From contig OZ005604.1 in the NCBI GenBank assembly GCA_963930655.1, forward strand, positions 9,372,001 through 9,436,000: DNA of 64,000 bases, in the 5' to 3' direction. The notes beneath the pieces were generated by a model. The model had not been told where the DNA came from. It was given only the letters and a program-made list of their open reading frames with translations, and did no database searches. A program made the translations under genes and the position numbers. This document shows, piece after piece, positions 32,779 through 45,060 of this stretch (within the stretch, counting starts at the first letter, position 1; each line of letters opens with the position of its first letter). The DNA comes from Myrica gale (taxonomy: Eukaryota > Streptophyta > Magnoliopsida > Fagales > Myricaceae).

Positions 32779-35700
32779 TTAAGGTTTCTTTGCATGGAAG
32801 AGTTGTCGAATGTTGTATGGTCCCACAGAGGGAGGGTGCCCATTCCAGAGACTCTTGGCAAGCTGCTCATAGAGGGCCTGCGAGGGATGGAAAGAATCCT
32901 AAAATACGTGGTACTTAGGATTGTCGCATAACTGGTAACTTGGGGCCTTTCCACAGGTGAAGTTGCCTCCAAAAGGTCCGGTTCCACAACAAGCGTCTAT
33001 CCCATCCTGGAAACCTTCACAGCACAAAAGTTTGGGAGTTAAAAAGCCTGTATTTCACGCTTTGCATGTAATTGGGTGCATCTTGAGGTTGATGGCAAAT
33101 TTGGCGATGCATTCAGAGATAAAATCACCATGAAAAACTATTTCTTATTATCCTTCTATTTTCGTAATGAATCTCTTCAAAGCCCTACAGTTGTTAGGGT
33201 ACAGCTAGCAGACGTACCGTAGTGAGAAGGGTGATTTACTCTGTGAAGGAGCCAATCATAAAGGTTGTAGTTGCTGTACTTGAATCCTTTCAGTTGCCGC
33301 TCAAGCTTTGCCAGGACAATTTTCAAGGCCTTATTATGTGCTTGTGCGAGTGCAGATGCGTCTTCAAAGCATCCACCCTTGTTGGCGTTGGGGTTTAGAT
33401 CTCTACGGATTGGTATGCAACCTAGAGAACACAAACTCAGAAAGCCAAACCTTCTACTTCCTTTCCTATACAGCAACTGAATGAATTGTCGACATAAGTA
33501 GGAATATCAGACCAGATATAACGACATGAGCTGGTGTTTTGTAAAATTGATAATGGAAGCCATACTTGTATTTTCTCAGTCAAGTTCCCAATGACCATAC
33601 CAACGTACTGTTCAGGGTTATAGTCTATCAGCACTTGTGGATTACCCAAGAGATAGCCAGAGAGGTAATCATTGCTTCCGATGCTTATGAAGTAAACAGC
33701 TCTTTTGATGAGCTTCCTCGCTTTGGCCTTTCCTAACTTTTGTTTCAACGATACTCGAACGTCTTCAAAATATCCGATTTGTGTCTGAAGATCAATCACC
33801 TAATAACAGCAACATTTCAACCACTTAAACAAGGTCCCAAGAGTCATGAACGGTAACATAATGCAGATTTTGCTTAAGAAAACATGGGAATGTATAAATT
33901 TGTTACCAGCCCTTGATTGGTTTGTGGGAGGACTCCAGCCCCACCAGACGCAAAGTTAACACCATGAATGAATTCAGCAGAGGGTTGCAGAAATGGAGGA
34001 ATAAGCGGCAAGCCTGCATATTCGGCTGCATGAAAAGCAGATTTTGAAAGCGTTTAGATAACCATTATACCTGTTACGGCAATTTTGGCATCGTGAATCA
34101 CCTTTTAGAAGGGGTATTTTTTACTTAAGTAATGTTTCTAGAAGAAGAAATTGGAGAGCTGGACGTTATGTTTCTAGAGTCCTCATTAGGGGCTTTCTTG
34201 TCCTTTCCTTTTATTCTAGAAGACTTTAGAAGAATGAAGAAAAGCTTTTGACTCTTACAGTGATAATAAAACCAGATCTGGATTTTCGGTGTAGAGGACT
34301 TCACGCAAGCTTATTTTTCTATGGTTCAAGATTCTGTTGGCTTCAAGATTGAGTGGGTTCAAGAGTATAGATCTGCTTCGTCTCTTTCTTGATGATGATG
34401 TACTAATTACGTGAAGAGCTTCCTTGGTGAAGATTGTGTTGATGATAAGGATTTAGAGACGATCACCGCATTCCCCCATTCGACTTCGTGAAGTTGAAGA
34501 TTCAGAGGTTCTGAATTGAAGAGGCTGAATGTTTCAATCTTGGCCCTAGATTGCACAAGGTTTGTGCGGAGAGATCTATTGTCGTTCATTGATCGTGGCT
34601 TTCGTGTTGAACATAGAGGTTCTATGTTCAAGTGAAAATTCGGTTAGGTTATCGGGTTTGATTCAAGGGATTGTTGATAGACAAGGTTAGGCTTCAATAG
34701 ATCACCTTGTAATCGTTGGAAGCTAGTGGATTCGAACGGCCTACTGGCCCGGAGAGTTTTTCTCCTTAAGGACGTTCCTTAGGGAGTTTCTCTTCGTCAC
34801 CATTTTCGGTGTCACGTCTCTTTCATAGTTCTTGCTTTGATTTGATTACTAGCCAAGTTTGTTCTTTGTGTTGTGAGTTTATATTCTTGAGAATTGACAA
34901 CCTCTGTTCACTGATATGTGGTTGGTAAGTGATTGATTAATATCTGGGTTATTGGTAAGTTGTTCAATTGATTGCGTTTCAATTAATGTTGTGAATCTGG
35001 AAATTTATGGTTCTGCAAGTCTCTTCAGAGTTTCTTTCAGTCAGTTCAATATACTTTGTTTTCCAGATTGTATGTTCTGTGTTGTGTTGATTTACATCTT
35101 AGTGTTTTGCCGGTTATTGTAGTATCTTGTCATATTGTAAATCAGTGTTTTTGTTTGTGCCTTAGTGATATTCTGGTTTTAAGTATAATTGTTCAATTGA
35201 TTGTGTTTTGATTGTTTGAGTTAATCTGAAAAATAGTGTTTCTATCAATTGCAGTTTCTTCGGAGTCGCTTGAAGTTTCTTCAGCTTCCCCTGTTTTTCA
35301 GATTCGTGTTTTATAGTGTATTTGGTAATTAGGTATTTGAATATTGTTAACAGTGTGTTTGTGTTTAAATTTCTGAGATAGGTTGTGTTTTAAAAAGGAA
35401 ATAGTTTCTTGATAAATTTTTTAAATATACCTATTCACCCCGCTAAGTTTTTTCCGCACATTTGGGTCTAAATCTGTTTGTTCAATACCAAATTTGAATA
35501 TGGAAATAGAATTCCGATCAGTACCTATAAAATCCACAGCCACGAGGCCATCTGAGAAACGTCCTGTGGGCCGTTCAAAGTAGCTCTCTCCATATGGCGT
35601 GTAATTTGCTTTCATAATCGGAATGGTGTTGATGTAATTATTGTTCCCCACATCCACAGTGGAGTCTCCAAATATGAAGAAGCTGGCCGGAGGTTGAGTA

Positions 35701-35780
35701 CTGGCGCATGTCTCGCAGCTAATTGCAAAAACTAGAGCTACAGTACAGATGACGACCGAGTGGGAAATTAGTCTTGCCAT
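32779..35780 (-). pseudogene. GDSL esterase/lipase gene with premature stop
   Basis: Five exons on the minus strand: 35525-35780, 33907-34025, 33566-33799, 33218-33476 and 32779-33014, all with GT/AG borders and compatible phases. The full reading is 367 codons, the normal length for plant GDSL lipases. An N-terminal signal peptide (MARLISHSVVICTVALVFAI) is followed by FFIFGDSTVDVGNNN (nucleophile Ser40), NFASGGAG (block II Gly) and GSNDY (block III Asn). Block V (DSFHPSQ), carrying catalytic Asp and His, comes directly after an in-frame TAG at 32899-32901, so the product would stop at about 327 residues without them. A solo LTR fills intron 1. The family hydrolyses esters and lipids, usually secreted. 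An in-frame upstream ATG at 35802-35804 is less likely given the TATA position. Confidence 0.85.
34072..35484 (+). mobile_element. Solo LTR in intron 1 of the GDSL gene
   Basis: Begins TGTTACGGC and ends TTTGTTCA, flanked by perfect ATACC duplications (34067-34071 and 35485-35489). Length 1,413 bp, no coding region; a TATTCACCCCGC stretch near its right end resembles copia LTRs. Without it intron 1 would be about 81 bp: 35 bp of donor side and 46 bp of acceptor side remain. It lies in the opposite orientation to the gene. Confidence 0.88.
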
Positions 35781-35832
35781 GAGGACGGAAGAATTCAGTT
35801 CCACTGTATCGGTGCTTCTGACGACTACACTT

Positions 35833-35842
35833 TCTTAAATAG
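35833..35842 (-). promoter_or_regulatory. TATA-like box of the GDSL gene
   Basis: On the minus strand this reads CTATTTAAG, about 55 bp upstream of the chosen ATG (35780). Its distance supports transcription starting near 35805 and favours the 35780 start over the upstream ATG at 35804. Confidence 0.5.
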
Positions 35843-36195
35843 ATTTCCAACTGGCTTTGGTGGGCCAGTCCATCAACGAGAGGGCGTCCATAATGTTTGG
35901 GTATACATAAGAAATAGGACAACTAGCAAAAAATAATTATTATTTGAAACAAATAGAACAATTTTAGTTCTTTTTATTATTATTATTTTTTAGAGATTTT
36001 TTCAATTACGTCTGTTTTTAATTTTCGTTTATTAGCTTTTTTGTATTAGAAATTTTTTAAAATAATCCCTGAGTTTTGGGTCAAAAATAAAACGGATCAG
36101 TGCGTTTTGGATAATGCGTTTCGGCTTTAAAAAACCCACATCTTGTTCAGAAGCCTCTTAATCACCACATAATAATCCTTGTTTATTACACAACC

Positions 36196-38565
36196 CAGTG
36201 GCGGATCCAGATCCTATTTGAAGGGGGTCGAACACATAAGGTGAAATGACAAAAAAAAAATTTCCAACGTAATGTAAAAAATGTCTTATAGTTAAAATAT
36301 CGAAAATTAAGGATTAAAAACTTTAAAATACACGTACATAGGGCTGCACAACCCCGGTGTAGGTCGGTTTTTAAATAATTGTCACCTACACCTACACCGT
36401 TAAGGGCAAAAACCGGCCCTTAGCAGTGGCGGTTTCCGGTTATCCTACATTAATCTTCATAATAATAAAATGCAACAAAATGAAATTATTTTAGCTTCCA
36501 ATTTGGAATGTGTGACCGTGGGAACTTTAAGAATTGCAAGCCTAATATTAAGCAAACATCAAGAAATAGCTCATTGTTGAGTACAATCTAATAGTTGCTT
36601 CAAAGTACCTGTCAATGGTTCTCCAAGACGGGCAAACGTTGTTGCCAACCTATGTGTTCTTCCCATACCACCACCAACTTGCAATTGAAAAGGTGAGAAA
36701 CTATCAACTACAAGTTCCAGAAGTGAGAAACTACCAATGCAGAAGTCATTAGACCCATTTAAAATCAAGCAAAGTAGCAAACAGAAAGCATCCATAAATA
36801 AAGCCCTACATCATCGAGGTTCTGGCCATTTACAACCAAATATAAGATCAAAACAAATAGGATACACATAGGGTTGGGTTGATTACAAATCTAAATCTCC
36901 ATACTGCATGCCCACTTAATCTGTTTCTCCAACAAATTAGATTTCGTAAACGGACCACTTACATGTAACATATGATTGGCAATCAACAACTACTCACCGG
37001 AAGTAACTTCTTTCTGAGGTCACCTTTTGCAAAGCAAAGCCTCCTACAACATCAATCCTAACAACATCCTTTGCTTCAGGGATTGCCTCATTGGCGAAAC
37101 CATGAGTGGCTATATCAATGCCAAAAGAGCATTTGAGCTAAAAACCAAATAAAAACAGTTCAAAATTTAGACATTTAAAATAAGGCATTTGAGCTAGTTG
37201 CTGGGATTAAAAATGCTATGGCTGTCTACACGCCTAAAACATTGTTATCTATGCTGATAGAGCTTTTAAATCATCCCTACAGAGTCCAAGAAAATGTGAT
37301 TTTTGTGTCAATAGTGCCTCTGCCTAATGAGTGACCAACAGTCCTTTTGAGTATGCGCAAACTATTGCAAAGATGTGAACTAAGGAGCTATTTCTCAACA
37401 TTTTAAAAAAATTGAACATCCGTGATTTTGAAAAGTGCAGACCACCAAAGAATTTCAACTCTAAATCCAAGATAGCAGGGCAGACAAAAACAAATAAAGT
37501 AATTATTGGAGCCAGAAAAATCTAAAACATAAAACTTTGTAAACAGAACATTGGCAAACGACAACATTAGATAGACCTTCACTCTCATTTTAACCAGCAA
37601 AATACATGGAAAAATAAATGCCTGCAATATAAAATGATCCAGGAAAAATCCAAAACTACAGATTCTTTGTTGGGTTGTCAAGGAACTTATATCTTTTTAA
37701 TGTGAAGGGAATCTCTTCTAAAAATGAACATCTCTGTTTACCATTTACTAGGAAAGATGCAAGTGAAGTTGGTAGCTACTGGCCTACTGCACTGAAGATT
37801 TCGTCTTACTACATGATCTTCTTAGAGAGCTATCTATCTATCTGAGCAGCCAAGAGCCATTAATAGAACAAAGGAAAAGAGTGATTATGAACCCACATTC
37901 AAATTCGAACTAGAAACCCCAAATTCAAATCCACAAAATAAGCATTATTAGAAACCCAAATTCAATTTCGAACTAGAAACCCCAAATTCATAGACCCAAC
38001 ATTCCAACACTCCAACAGGAAAAAGAAAGCGGGGGGTGGGGTGGTGGGCGATCGGAGCGGACTTGCGGTGAAGGGAACTGGGCAGGCTGCGGACCGAAGA
38101 CAAACCTGTGAAATTGAAAGAGAGAGAGAGGCTGAAGTGAGATATGAAATTGAAAGAGAGAGAGAGAGAGAGGTTGAAGTGAATATGTGAAATTGAAAGA
38201 GAGGCTGAAGTGAGACTGTGAGAGAAATGTGAAGGATAACTGGCTAAGAGAGAGCCGGAGAGAGACGTTGCAAGAGCTCCAGGGCACGGCCAAGGGGATC
38301 GGGCTGGGAGAGAGACGCTTCAAGAAAGTCTTGTTTCCGTGTTTTTTTAAAAAAAAAAATTCTACAAAGGGTGAAACGACGTCTGCTGTTTAAAAAAAAT
38401 AAAAAGGCCTGGGCCAAGGGTATCGGGCCCAGGCTTTTATGTAGAGAATATGGTTGTAATTAGCCTGGGCCTGAACCTGATGAGAGTCGACCCAGGCCAA
38501 CTTATTTAAAAAAAATAAAAATAAAATAAATTCCTAAGTAAATTCCGCCCCTCCCTCCACCTCTG
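36196..38565. mobile_element. Non-autonomous hAT element
   Basis: Starts CAGTGGCGGATCCAG and ends CCCTCCACCTCTG, so the tips form an imperfect inverted repeat CAG(T/A)GG(C/T)GGA. It is flanked by a perfect 8-bp duplication, ACACAACC (36188-36195 and 38566-38573), the size made by hAT transposases. Length 2,370 bp. No transposase domain is visible. The inside contains short frames without recognisable products, an AGAGAG-rich tract (38115-38280) and a GGCCTGGGCC-rich end (38400-38500). A captured host fragment cannot be excluded. Confidence 0.85.
38115..38280. repeat. (GA)n-rich simple sequence inside the hAT element
   Basis: Several AGAGAGAG runs alternate with copies of a GTGAAATTGAAAGAGAG-type unit (near 38108, 38147 and 38188). 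Confidence 0.7.
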
Positions 38566-38989
38566 ACACAACCTATTTGATTTAGCTGTATTGATTTGAC
38601 ATTTTAAATGATTCTCTGATTCCCAGAGCATATTACTCCACGTGCATGCAATAATAAAAATTTTCTTAAGTACATACCTCGTGATCATCGAATCGCGGTA
38701 TATTTGTTAATAAAAACAAATCTTACATGAGGTGGTATCTCGATCCACTGATTCGAAGAGAATATTATTATTATTCTATGTTGCAAGTGACAATAAAAGC
38801 TTCCAACGTTGTACCTCACATTTTCGTTATTAAAGTAATTAATGATGATTTTTTTTTTGTCATGAGCTCTGTCCGCAAAAGTCTTGTCACAAGTTTTTGT
38901 GACATGACAAATTCGAATTTCACCAAAAACAAATATTTTGTCAATAATGAGCTACTGTGATGGTAAATTCTGTCATGAAATCACGTGTT

Positions 38990-39420
38990 TGCCACTATCC
39001 TATTGAATCGCCTCGTAAACGATCGAAATTCCTAATCGATAGGCAATTGCCTCTAACTGAATGATCGGATGCCTAAGCATAGATGTCTGGTCGGTAATCA
39101 TGGACGAGGGAACACGTATAAGTAGCGATGAGTCGTGAAATTTTTCTAATCGGACAGATAGATTTTGATGATCAGACGATTTCGATAGTGATCGGATGGA
39201 TATATTTGGATAATCAAACTTGTAAATTTTACGATCGAACGTATTGTTGTGGACGATCAACCGTGTCACATTTTCGATCAAATGGTTTCTTTGGATGATC
39301 AGACGTTTGCTTTGTTTGCGATTGTGCCGTATATTATTGCCGATCGGGTGGTGAAATGATTGCGATCCAACATTTATCATTATCGTTCGATCGGTTGACT
39401 AGTCGATAGAACAGTTGCTT
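38990..39420. repeat. CACTA-2 subterminal repeat array (GATCG-type)
   Basis: Many copies of GATCGGA, GATCGAA, ATGATCAGACG and similar motifs occur in both orientations, a diverged counterpart of the GATCGATCG array of CACTA-1. Confidence 0.6.
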
Positions 39421-39639
39421 GGGCAGTAGAACGGTATTTACGAAATATATTTTTTACTACATAAAATTATAATAAACGGAAATATTATGTAAAACTGTCT
39501 TAAAAGTAACAATACATCAATATTCACATCAACAAACATCACTAATTGAAATAATTGCCCATAATTAAACTGAAAATAATATTGTATTAATATAGCAAAC
39601 ATAAAAGAAAAATACAACATTTCACATCTACCTATGTCG

Positions 39640-40150
39640 GGCCCCCAACTCGCCCAATAGTTGTTTTATCATGTCGTTCATTTTCTTTTTTATTACAGTT
39701 GTCGTCCACTGCTCCAGCTCCTTTGATATTTTTGCCCATAAACACTCTTATTCCAGCTGCATGCACTCCTCCTACTCCAACTGCATGTGCTCCTGCTCCG
39801 CTCGAATGCGTTCCTGCTTCAACCGTTGCTCCTCACGGTGGTCTCATAACGTGGCCTCCACCTCAGCTTATTTCTTCATAAAATCTTGTATGTCTTTCTC
39901 ACTGGCAGCTCTCATCATTTTTATCTCATCTCTTGCCTTCACTAGTTGGCGCTGTAGATCCGAAGACTGAGTAGTTATAGTTTACGAAGATGCAAGTTTA
40001 ATTATGCGTCATAATCTACGAATATACCCCCAACTTCTTGCCTAATATCTCGAAATATACATCAATTTCGGTGTAGCATTCCCTTCTGATCCATGCTGGC
40101 ACTAAAGACATCCATCATTTCCTGCAAGCATTTAATAATGATCAGAAATA
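39640..40150 (-). pseudogene. CACTA-2 TNP1-like coiled-coil relic
   Basis: The DNA is homologous to the last exon of the CACTA-1 second gene. On the minus strand it encodes the same E/Q/R-rich coiled-coil region (39670-39960) preceded by a diverged EIEVYSEILGKK-like segment (40020-40110). Several frame breaks are present. The resemblance is clearest because the antisense frames of both copies share long serine/cysteine-rich runs. Confidence 0.65.
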
Positions 40151-40286
40151 CATGGTAGACTATAATGATATCACTTTTAACTGCATCAAACATCTACATC
40201 TATGCTTAAGATTAGAAGGAAAGTACTCTAGCTTGCCTTTAGACAAACTTTTAGATGAGGATGATTCGGTAACATCAACAGGTTGT

Positions 40287-40393
40287 CACTACAAAAAAAT
40301 TGACTTTTAGTGATGCAATTGTTTGTCACTAAAAGTCACATTTTCATCTCTAAAGGTATTAGTGACAAAAAGTTTTTGTCACGAGCTCCGTGA
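40287..40393 (+). mobile_element. Isolated CACTA terminus
   Basis: CACTACAAAAAAATTGACTT opens this segment, a near copy of the CACTA-1 tip, followed by GTGAC/GTCAC hairpin motifs to about 40385. The element behind it is gone: the sequence changes to a copia-LTR remnant near 40394. No second terminus facing it was found. Confidence 0.7.
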
Positions 40394-41570
40394 AAGATTT
40401 GAAGATCACAAAAGAATGTCGATCGTTGATTCAAAACAACCCAAGAGTGTTGCCTACTTTGGATTCAGGCACACAATTTTTGAGAGAGAATTTTAGAGAG
40501 AGTTTAGAGAGAGAAACTCTTCAACGTAAAATGTTATTCTCTTTCTTAAATGAAAATTATGAGCTATTTATAATGGCTCACTCAGAGCTTCAACTATTTT
40601 TGTGCGTGGGATCCTTAAGGACCTCAAATCTCAGCTGTAAGATCATCATGAAAAACTCTTTTTTATTAACTCATTTATATTCTGTATATCGAATTTATGG
40701 AATTCTACAAATTGCGATTATGTTCATTAACATACCACAATTGACCCTTGATATAATGTGATTATTTTTGTGAAATCTCGTTTGCTAACAATTATACGCA
40801 TATTTATCCTTCCATCATACTATATTCTACATGAGCTAATAGGATTAAAATAATATCACTGATTAAATCTCTATCTCATATAATTCTTAATTCTTAGTCT
40901 GTACACAGTTGGAATTCAAAAAAGTTTTAAAAATAATTTTCTCAAATAAATATATTTTTACTTAGTATATATAAGTAAATAAAAATAGTGAAAATATTTT
41001 TAACAAAATTCTGTTGCGCGACATTTTTATTTAAGTCCAATTATACAGATATAATGAATATATTGCCTCAAAAAGAGACATGTGGATTCCATATTGAGCA
41101 TTTACACAAATCCATTTACTAAAGTCCAACATTATCTGGAATATTTTATCTGCGAAGATCATCACCAAAAGACTAAGTCAGAGCACAAGCACACAATATG
41201 CAAATCTACATAACTCTCTTAGGTCTAAGGACAACATAAGCTAATTGTGTCCAATACTATTATCTACATCAGTCATCATTTTCAGAAGGTATTCATGTTT
41301 GATCCAGTTCAATGCATATACTCTTACAGTACACACTCGTCTGTTTAAGATCATCACCTCAATGACAGAGTCCATCATTCTATTTTATAGAGGCCTAAAG
41401 AGTGTAGACTTATTTATGCATTATTATGTATCTTGGTCTAGAATACAGTGAGTCAGCTATAATTCGAAAAATCATATTCTCCGTCTTTGATTCATTAATC
41501 ACTGGCCTGACATTTTTACAATGTTGCTCAATAAAATTTTGTATAGACATCTTACGTCATTACAGGTACC
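40394..41570 (-). repeat. Degenerate copy of the Ty1-copia LTR and 3' internal region
   Basis: Collinear with 58258-59480. Paired segments include GGATCC(T)TAGG(G/A)A(T/C)CTCAAAT at 40610 with 58565, CTTCCA(T/C)CATACTATATT at 40810 with 58730, and AGGTCTAAGGACAA at 41220 with 59160. It has indels, including loss of the LTR/polypurine junction. It ends near 41570. Confidence 0.65.
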
Positions 41571-41594
41571 CAAAATAAATTTTTTGGATTAATC

Positions 41595-41595
<1 letters not shown>

Positions 41596-41632
<37 letters not shown>

Positions 41633-41656
41633 TGACTAATCAAAAACAATAATTAT

Positions 41657-41694
<38 letters not shown>
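41596..41694. repeat. Two (AT)n microsatellites in a short duplication
   Basis: AT runs at 41596-41630 and 41658-41694 are separated by CAAAAACAATAATTATCTTA. The same CAAAAACAATAATTATCT follows the second run, so the run plus its flank is duplicated. Confidence 0.85.
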
Positions 41695-41696
<2 letters not shown>

Positions 41697-41859
41697 TTAT
41701 TAATCCAAAAACAATAATTATCTCATAGATCTATCCTTTATTCTTTAGTAGTATCAGGGTGGTCTCGAAAACTTCTTGAAATAAAATATTATAGTGACAA
41801 ACCACATGCTTAACCAAAAAATAAAATATTATAGAGACAAACCATATGCTTAACCAAGA

Positions 41860-42075
41860 ATACTATGTTTTCGAATGTTCAATCATAACATGGTTCATAA
41901 TATACTCTTTCGCTTCTGCAGAAACATCAACCCACTTGTTAACGACTGGTGGAATCAGTGACCAGACTAACATTCCAATCTTATTGAAGAGGGAGGCAGC
42001 AGTGGTAGATTCTCTTCCACAATCTCTTTGCAGGATATGCACTGATAATTTCCGATAATTTCACGGAGGAAGTTA
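41860..42075 (-). pseudogene. CACTA-2 TNP1-like N-terminal exon relic
   Basis: The DNA is homologous to 11690-11850 of CACTA-1, the exon with TKIRMLVRRL and NKWVDVPSEV. The antisense frames of the two copies share STHLLT and TNI(P/L)I. Frame is not maintained. Confidence 0.55.
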
Positions 42076-42479
42076 ACTTGGGGGCGTTCTAAAAATAGTT
42101 AGAAGCATTCATGCTAGCTTACATAATTCTAGGTAAACCTCAGGCAAACTCCCGACGAACTACGCCAACATTAAAAAATTATGCACTCCAATTTTGAATT
42201 GTCAAACCGTAGATTGACTCCCGACATACTACATATGCTTCAGACACTATCATACGTTGTTGAGACGGTTGAACCATGCAGTGCTTTAACACTTGAATCT
42301 TTAGGAATAAGACACAATTACAAACATGAAGTTATATGCCAATTAAATACATGTACACCTTCCAACTTCCAAAGCAACATTCACCTATGGTTCAACATCT
42401 TCTCTACACAGCATAAGCATTTAAAACCACAAAAATCGACGACCAACTGAAATGACTCTTCTTATTGATAAGCATCCAG

Positions 42480-42925
42480 ACAGGAATCTTCGTCGTTCGT
42501 CAACGTTTCATTCAACACCGATGGTATATCATAGACATTCATGTTCGTAATTCCTTCTATGACCCGCCATGATCCACCCTTTTTCGAATCTGCCAAGTAA
42601 AACACTTTTCGCCCTTGATCCGCCAACATAAATGGATCATTAGTATACCACCGGTTAATTGTGTTAACGGTTATAGTCTGCCGATCTACGAGAATTCATC
42701 TTCATGTGATGTCACATCCCACCAATCACATTTTAAAAGATACACCACATAGTTATACGAGTAGAAAAGTGCAAGAATGACCACAACTACCCCGTAGTAC
42801 TCAATTGTCTCTCCGAGATGATCTCCTAGTGCTGCAATAGAACTATTCTGTGTCTTCCTACGGAGTTCTCGATCAGTAGTATGGTATCTAATCCCATTGA
42901 CAGCTCCACGTGCAAGGGCATATCT
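42480..42925 (-). pseudogene. CACTA-2 transposase, DUF4216-like part
   Basis: On the minus strand the segments NGIRYHTTDRELRRKTQNSS, then ETIEYYGVVV, YLLKCDWWDV, NRWYTNDPFMLADQGRKVFY and GSWRVIEGI follow the DUF4216 order of plant CACTA transposases. They are in different frames with stops. This is the domain that CACTA-1 has lost. Confidence 0.75.
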
Positions 42926-42929
42926 AATC

Positions 42930-44888
42930 TCGTACGATTGTATATGTTATTTACTTGTTTTGCTGAACATTTGACTTCCTTTATCACATGCTTTAGATTA
43001 ATCTTACTGAATATCTATGTTGATTTCTTATTTAATTTTCTCCAATGGATTATAGAATTGTGCTCGTAACTGTTACGATTATCTAATGCTGTTTATAAGA
43101 TATTTTGAGAAGTGCTTAACGCATTGCACTTAAATGTGGAAATTTGAGACATTCTTCAAAGGTAGTATTCCTGATCATTTATCTCAAATAATGAAGTCTT
43201 GAGTTCTGGTTGAACATTTGAAAATTCGTGAATATTGGAGGATGTTCATATAAGTGTTTTCTCTTGTTTTTGAATTTTGGGAAACCTCCATTTACAAAGG
43301 AAACTCTTGCATTTTTTTTCTAAAATATCAAAGTCCTTTTGGCTAAAAATGACATGAAACACTCCTTCTTGTTCTCAGGGGGAGATTTTCCTTTTTTATA
43401 GTAAATTGCTTATTCTAAAATGGTTTTTTCATCATAAAAAAGGGAGAGATTTTTAGCCCAAGGTTATTTTACAAAAAAAAATCGTATTTGGTTTGATAAT
43501 AACAAAACTTACTAAGTGCTTTGAAGACTTTTAGGTTTTATTTTGTCAATCCACAATTTCTAAAAAGTGTTTTAAAAGATCGAGGTTATCTATCTCAACT
43601 AGTCCTAACTATACTTAAGGCTGTGTTTGTGGTGTAAAATTTTACACCCTCTAAAATTTTAACACAATAAAATAGTACAATATAATCTCTCTCTCCCCAA
43701 TCAAATCATTACTTTTCACAACAAAAATATAAAAAATGACCTCTCTCTTCATTTTTTCACTAAACCCAATACCTAAAATTTTAACAACACTAAAATTTTA
43801 CAAAACAAACCCACCCTTAAACATCATTGCTCAAGTTGAATATATCAATGTTTCCTATTCTAGGTGTTTAAAGAAGTTGTGAAATGAAAATGACACTTTC
43901 AAGATGCTGAAATTTCTCTTCAGCACTGATTATGTCGACACATTGAGGAATGGTGTCAACACATTGCATTAACACCCGAGAACAATTTTTGGGGTGTCGA
44001 CACAATGATGAATGATATCGACACATCGCACTGTCACCCGAGAGCTTGTTTCATGGTGTCGACACATCTCACTGATATCTGAAAGCACATTTCCAGATCA
44101 ATATTGTGGTGTCGACATATGACGACTATGTGTCAACACATGCTGTGATTTCACAGAAAATATTGAAACTTTGCCAGCTCATTTGAAATGCTCCAAAAAG
44201 ACTTGGGTACCCCCTCCAACGATACTTTTAAAAGTTTTGAAGATCTCTGAAAATAAGAGGGCTATAAATAGAACAAGATGGAGAGATAAACACAACACAC
44301 TTGCAATTATTTCATGCCCTAACTTTCTAGAGAGAGAAAGAGCTTTGAAGAAGAGAGAAGAACTCACCTCCCAAGAAATCTAGTGCTCCCACCTGTTGTG
44401 CTTTCCTACTCAAATCTTGTCTTCTTGCTCACTATTGTTCTTTCCACTTGTTTATTTGGCTTAGAGAGTTTTTCCTTATTATTCATTTGTACTCATCTTT
44501 TGTTAAACACTTTAGTGTTAGGGTAAACACTTGGTCCTACTTGTGATGGTATAAGAAATCCCTTAGGTTTTGAGATTTGTGAAGAGAGTTTAAGCATGAG
44601 CTCACAAAATGCTTTGTAAAGATTCTTTAGCACCCATTAAGTTAACGTGCACTTGCTATTTGTAGAATAGTGGAGAAACCCCAAGGAAGTCAATAACCTT
44701 GAGGATGAACATAGGCAAGTGTTAGCCGAACTACCTAAAAATTTTGGTGTCATCTCTCTTTTATTTGATTCATATTCATATTCATATTTGTCCTACTTGT
44801 GATGGTAGAAGAAATACCATTATCGAAAAAGTTTTAATTTTTATTAAAACTCAATTCACCCCCTCTTATGTTGTTATTTAGACTCATA
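42930..44888 (+). mobile_element. Truncated copia-type element: 3' internal end plus 3' LTR
   Basis: The LTR at 43451-44888 starts TTTTAGCCCAAGG and ends TTTAGACTCATA, matching the solo LTR at 20104-21717 throughout (tips mutated). Directly before it lies a polypurine tract (AAAAAAGGGAGAGAT, 43436-43450), and a second CAGGGGGAGATTTTCC stretch at 43377, as in SIRE-type elements. The preceding 500 bp are non-coding internal sequence. The rest of the element is missing. It interrupts the CACTA-2 transposase gene. Confidence 0.75.
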
Positions 44889-45060
44889 TTGGTGTCTTTG
44901 GTTTTTCCTAACAACTTCATCATAGTTCCCAAAACGTTGTCACAAACATTCTTTTCAATGTGCATTACATACAATATGCCAGAATTTCGACGTTGACCAA
45001 TAGGGGAGTTTGAAAAAAATACTCTTCTTCGTCCAATCTGGACGTCTATGATCACAGATG
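44889..45060 (-). pseudogene. CACTA-2 transposase, TNP2 core fragment
   Basis: On the minus strand it reads YVMHIEKNVCDNVLGTMM, the conserved MHIEKN block of the TNP2 domain, preceded by a diverged FFKLPYWS block. Only about 170 bp remain; the N-terminal part is not seen. Confidence 0.75.

Noticed and set aside
32736-32987. Minus-strand ORF at the end of the GDSL gene
   Set aside because: It is out of frame with the conserved CDNPKYHVF...DSFHPS reading of exon 5.
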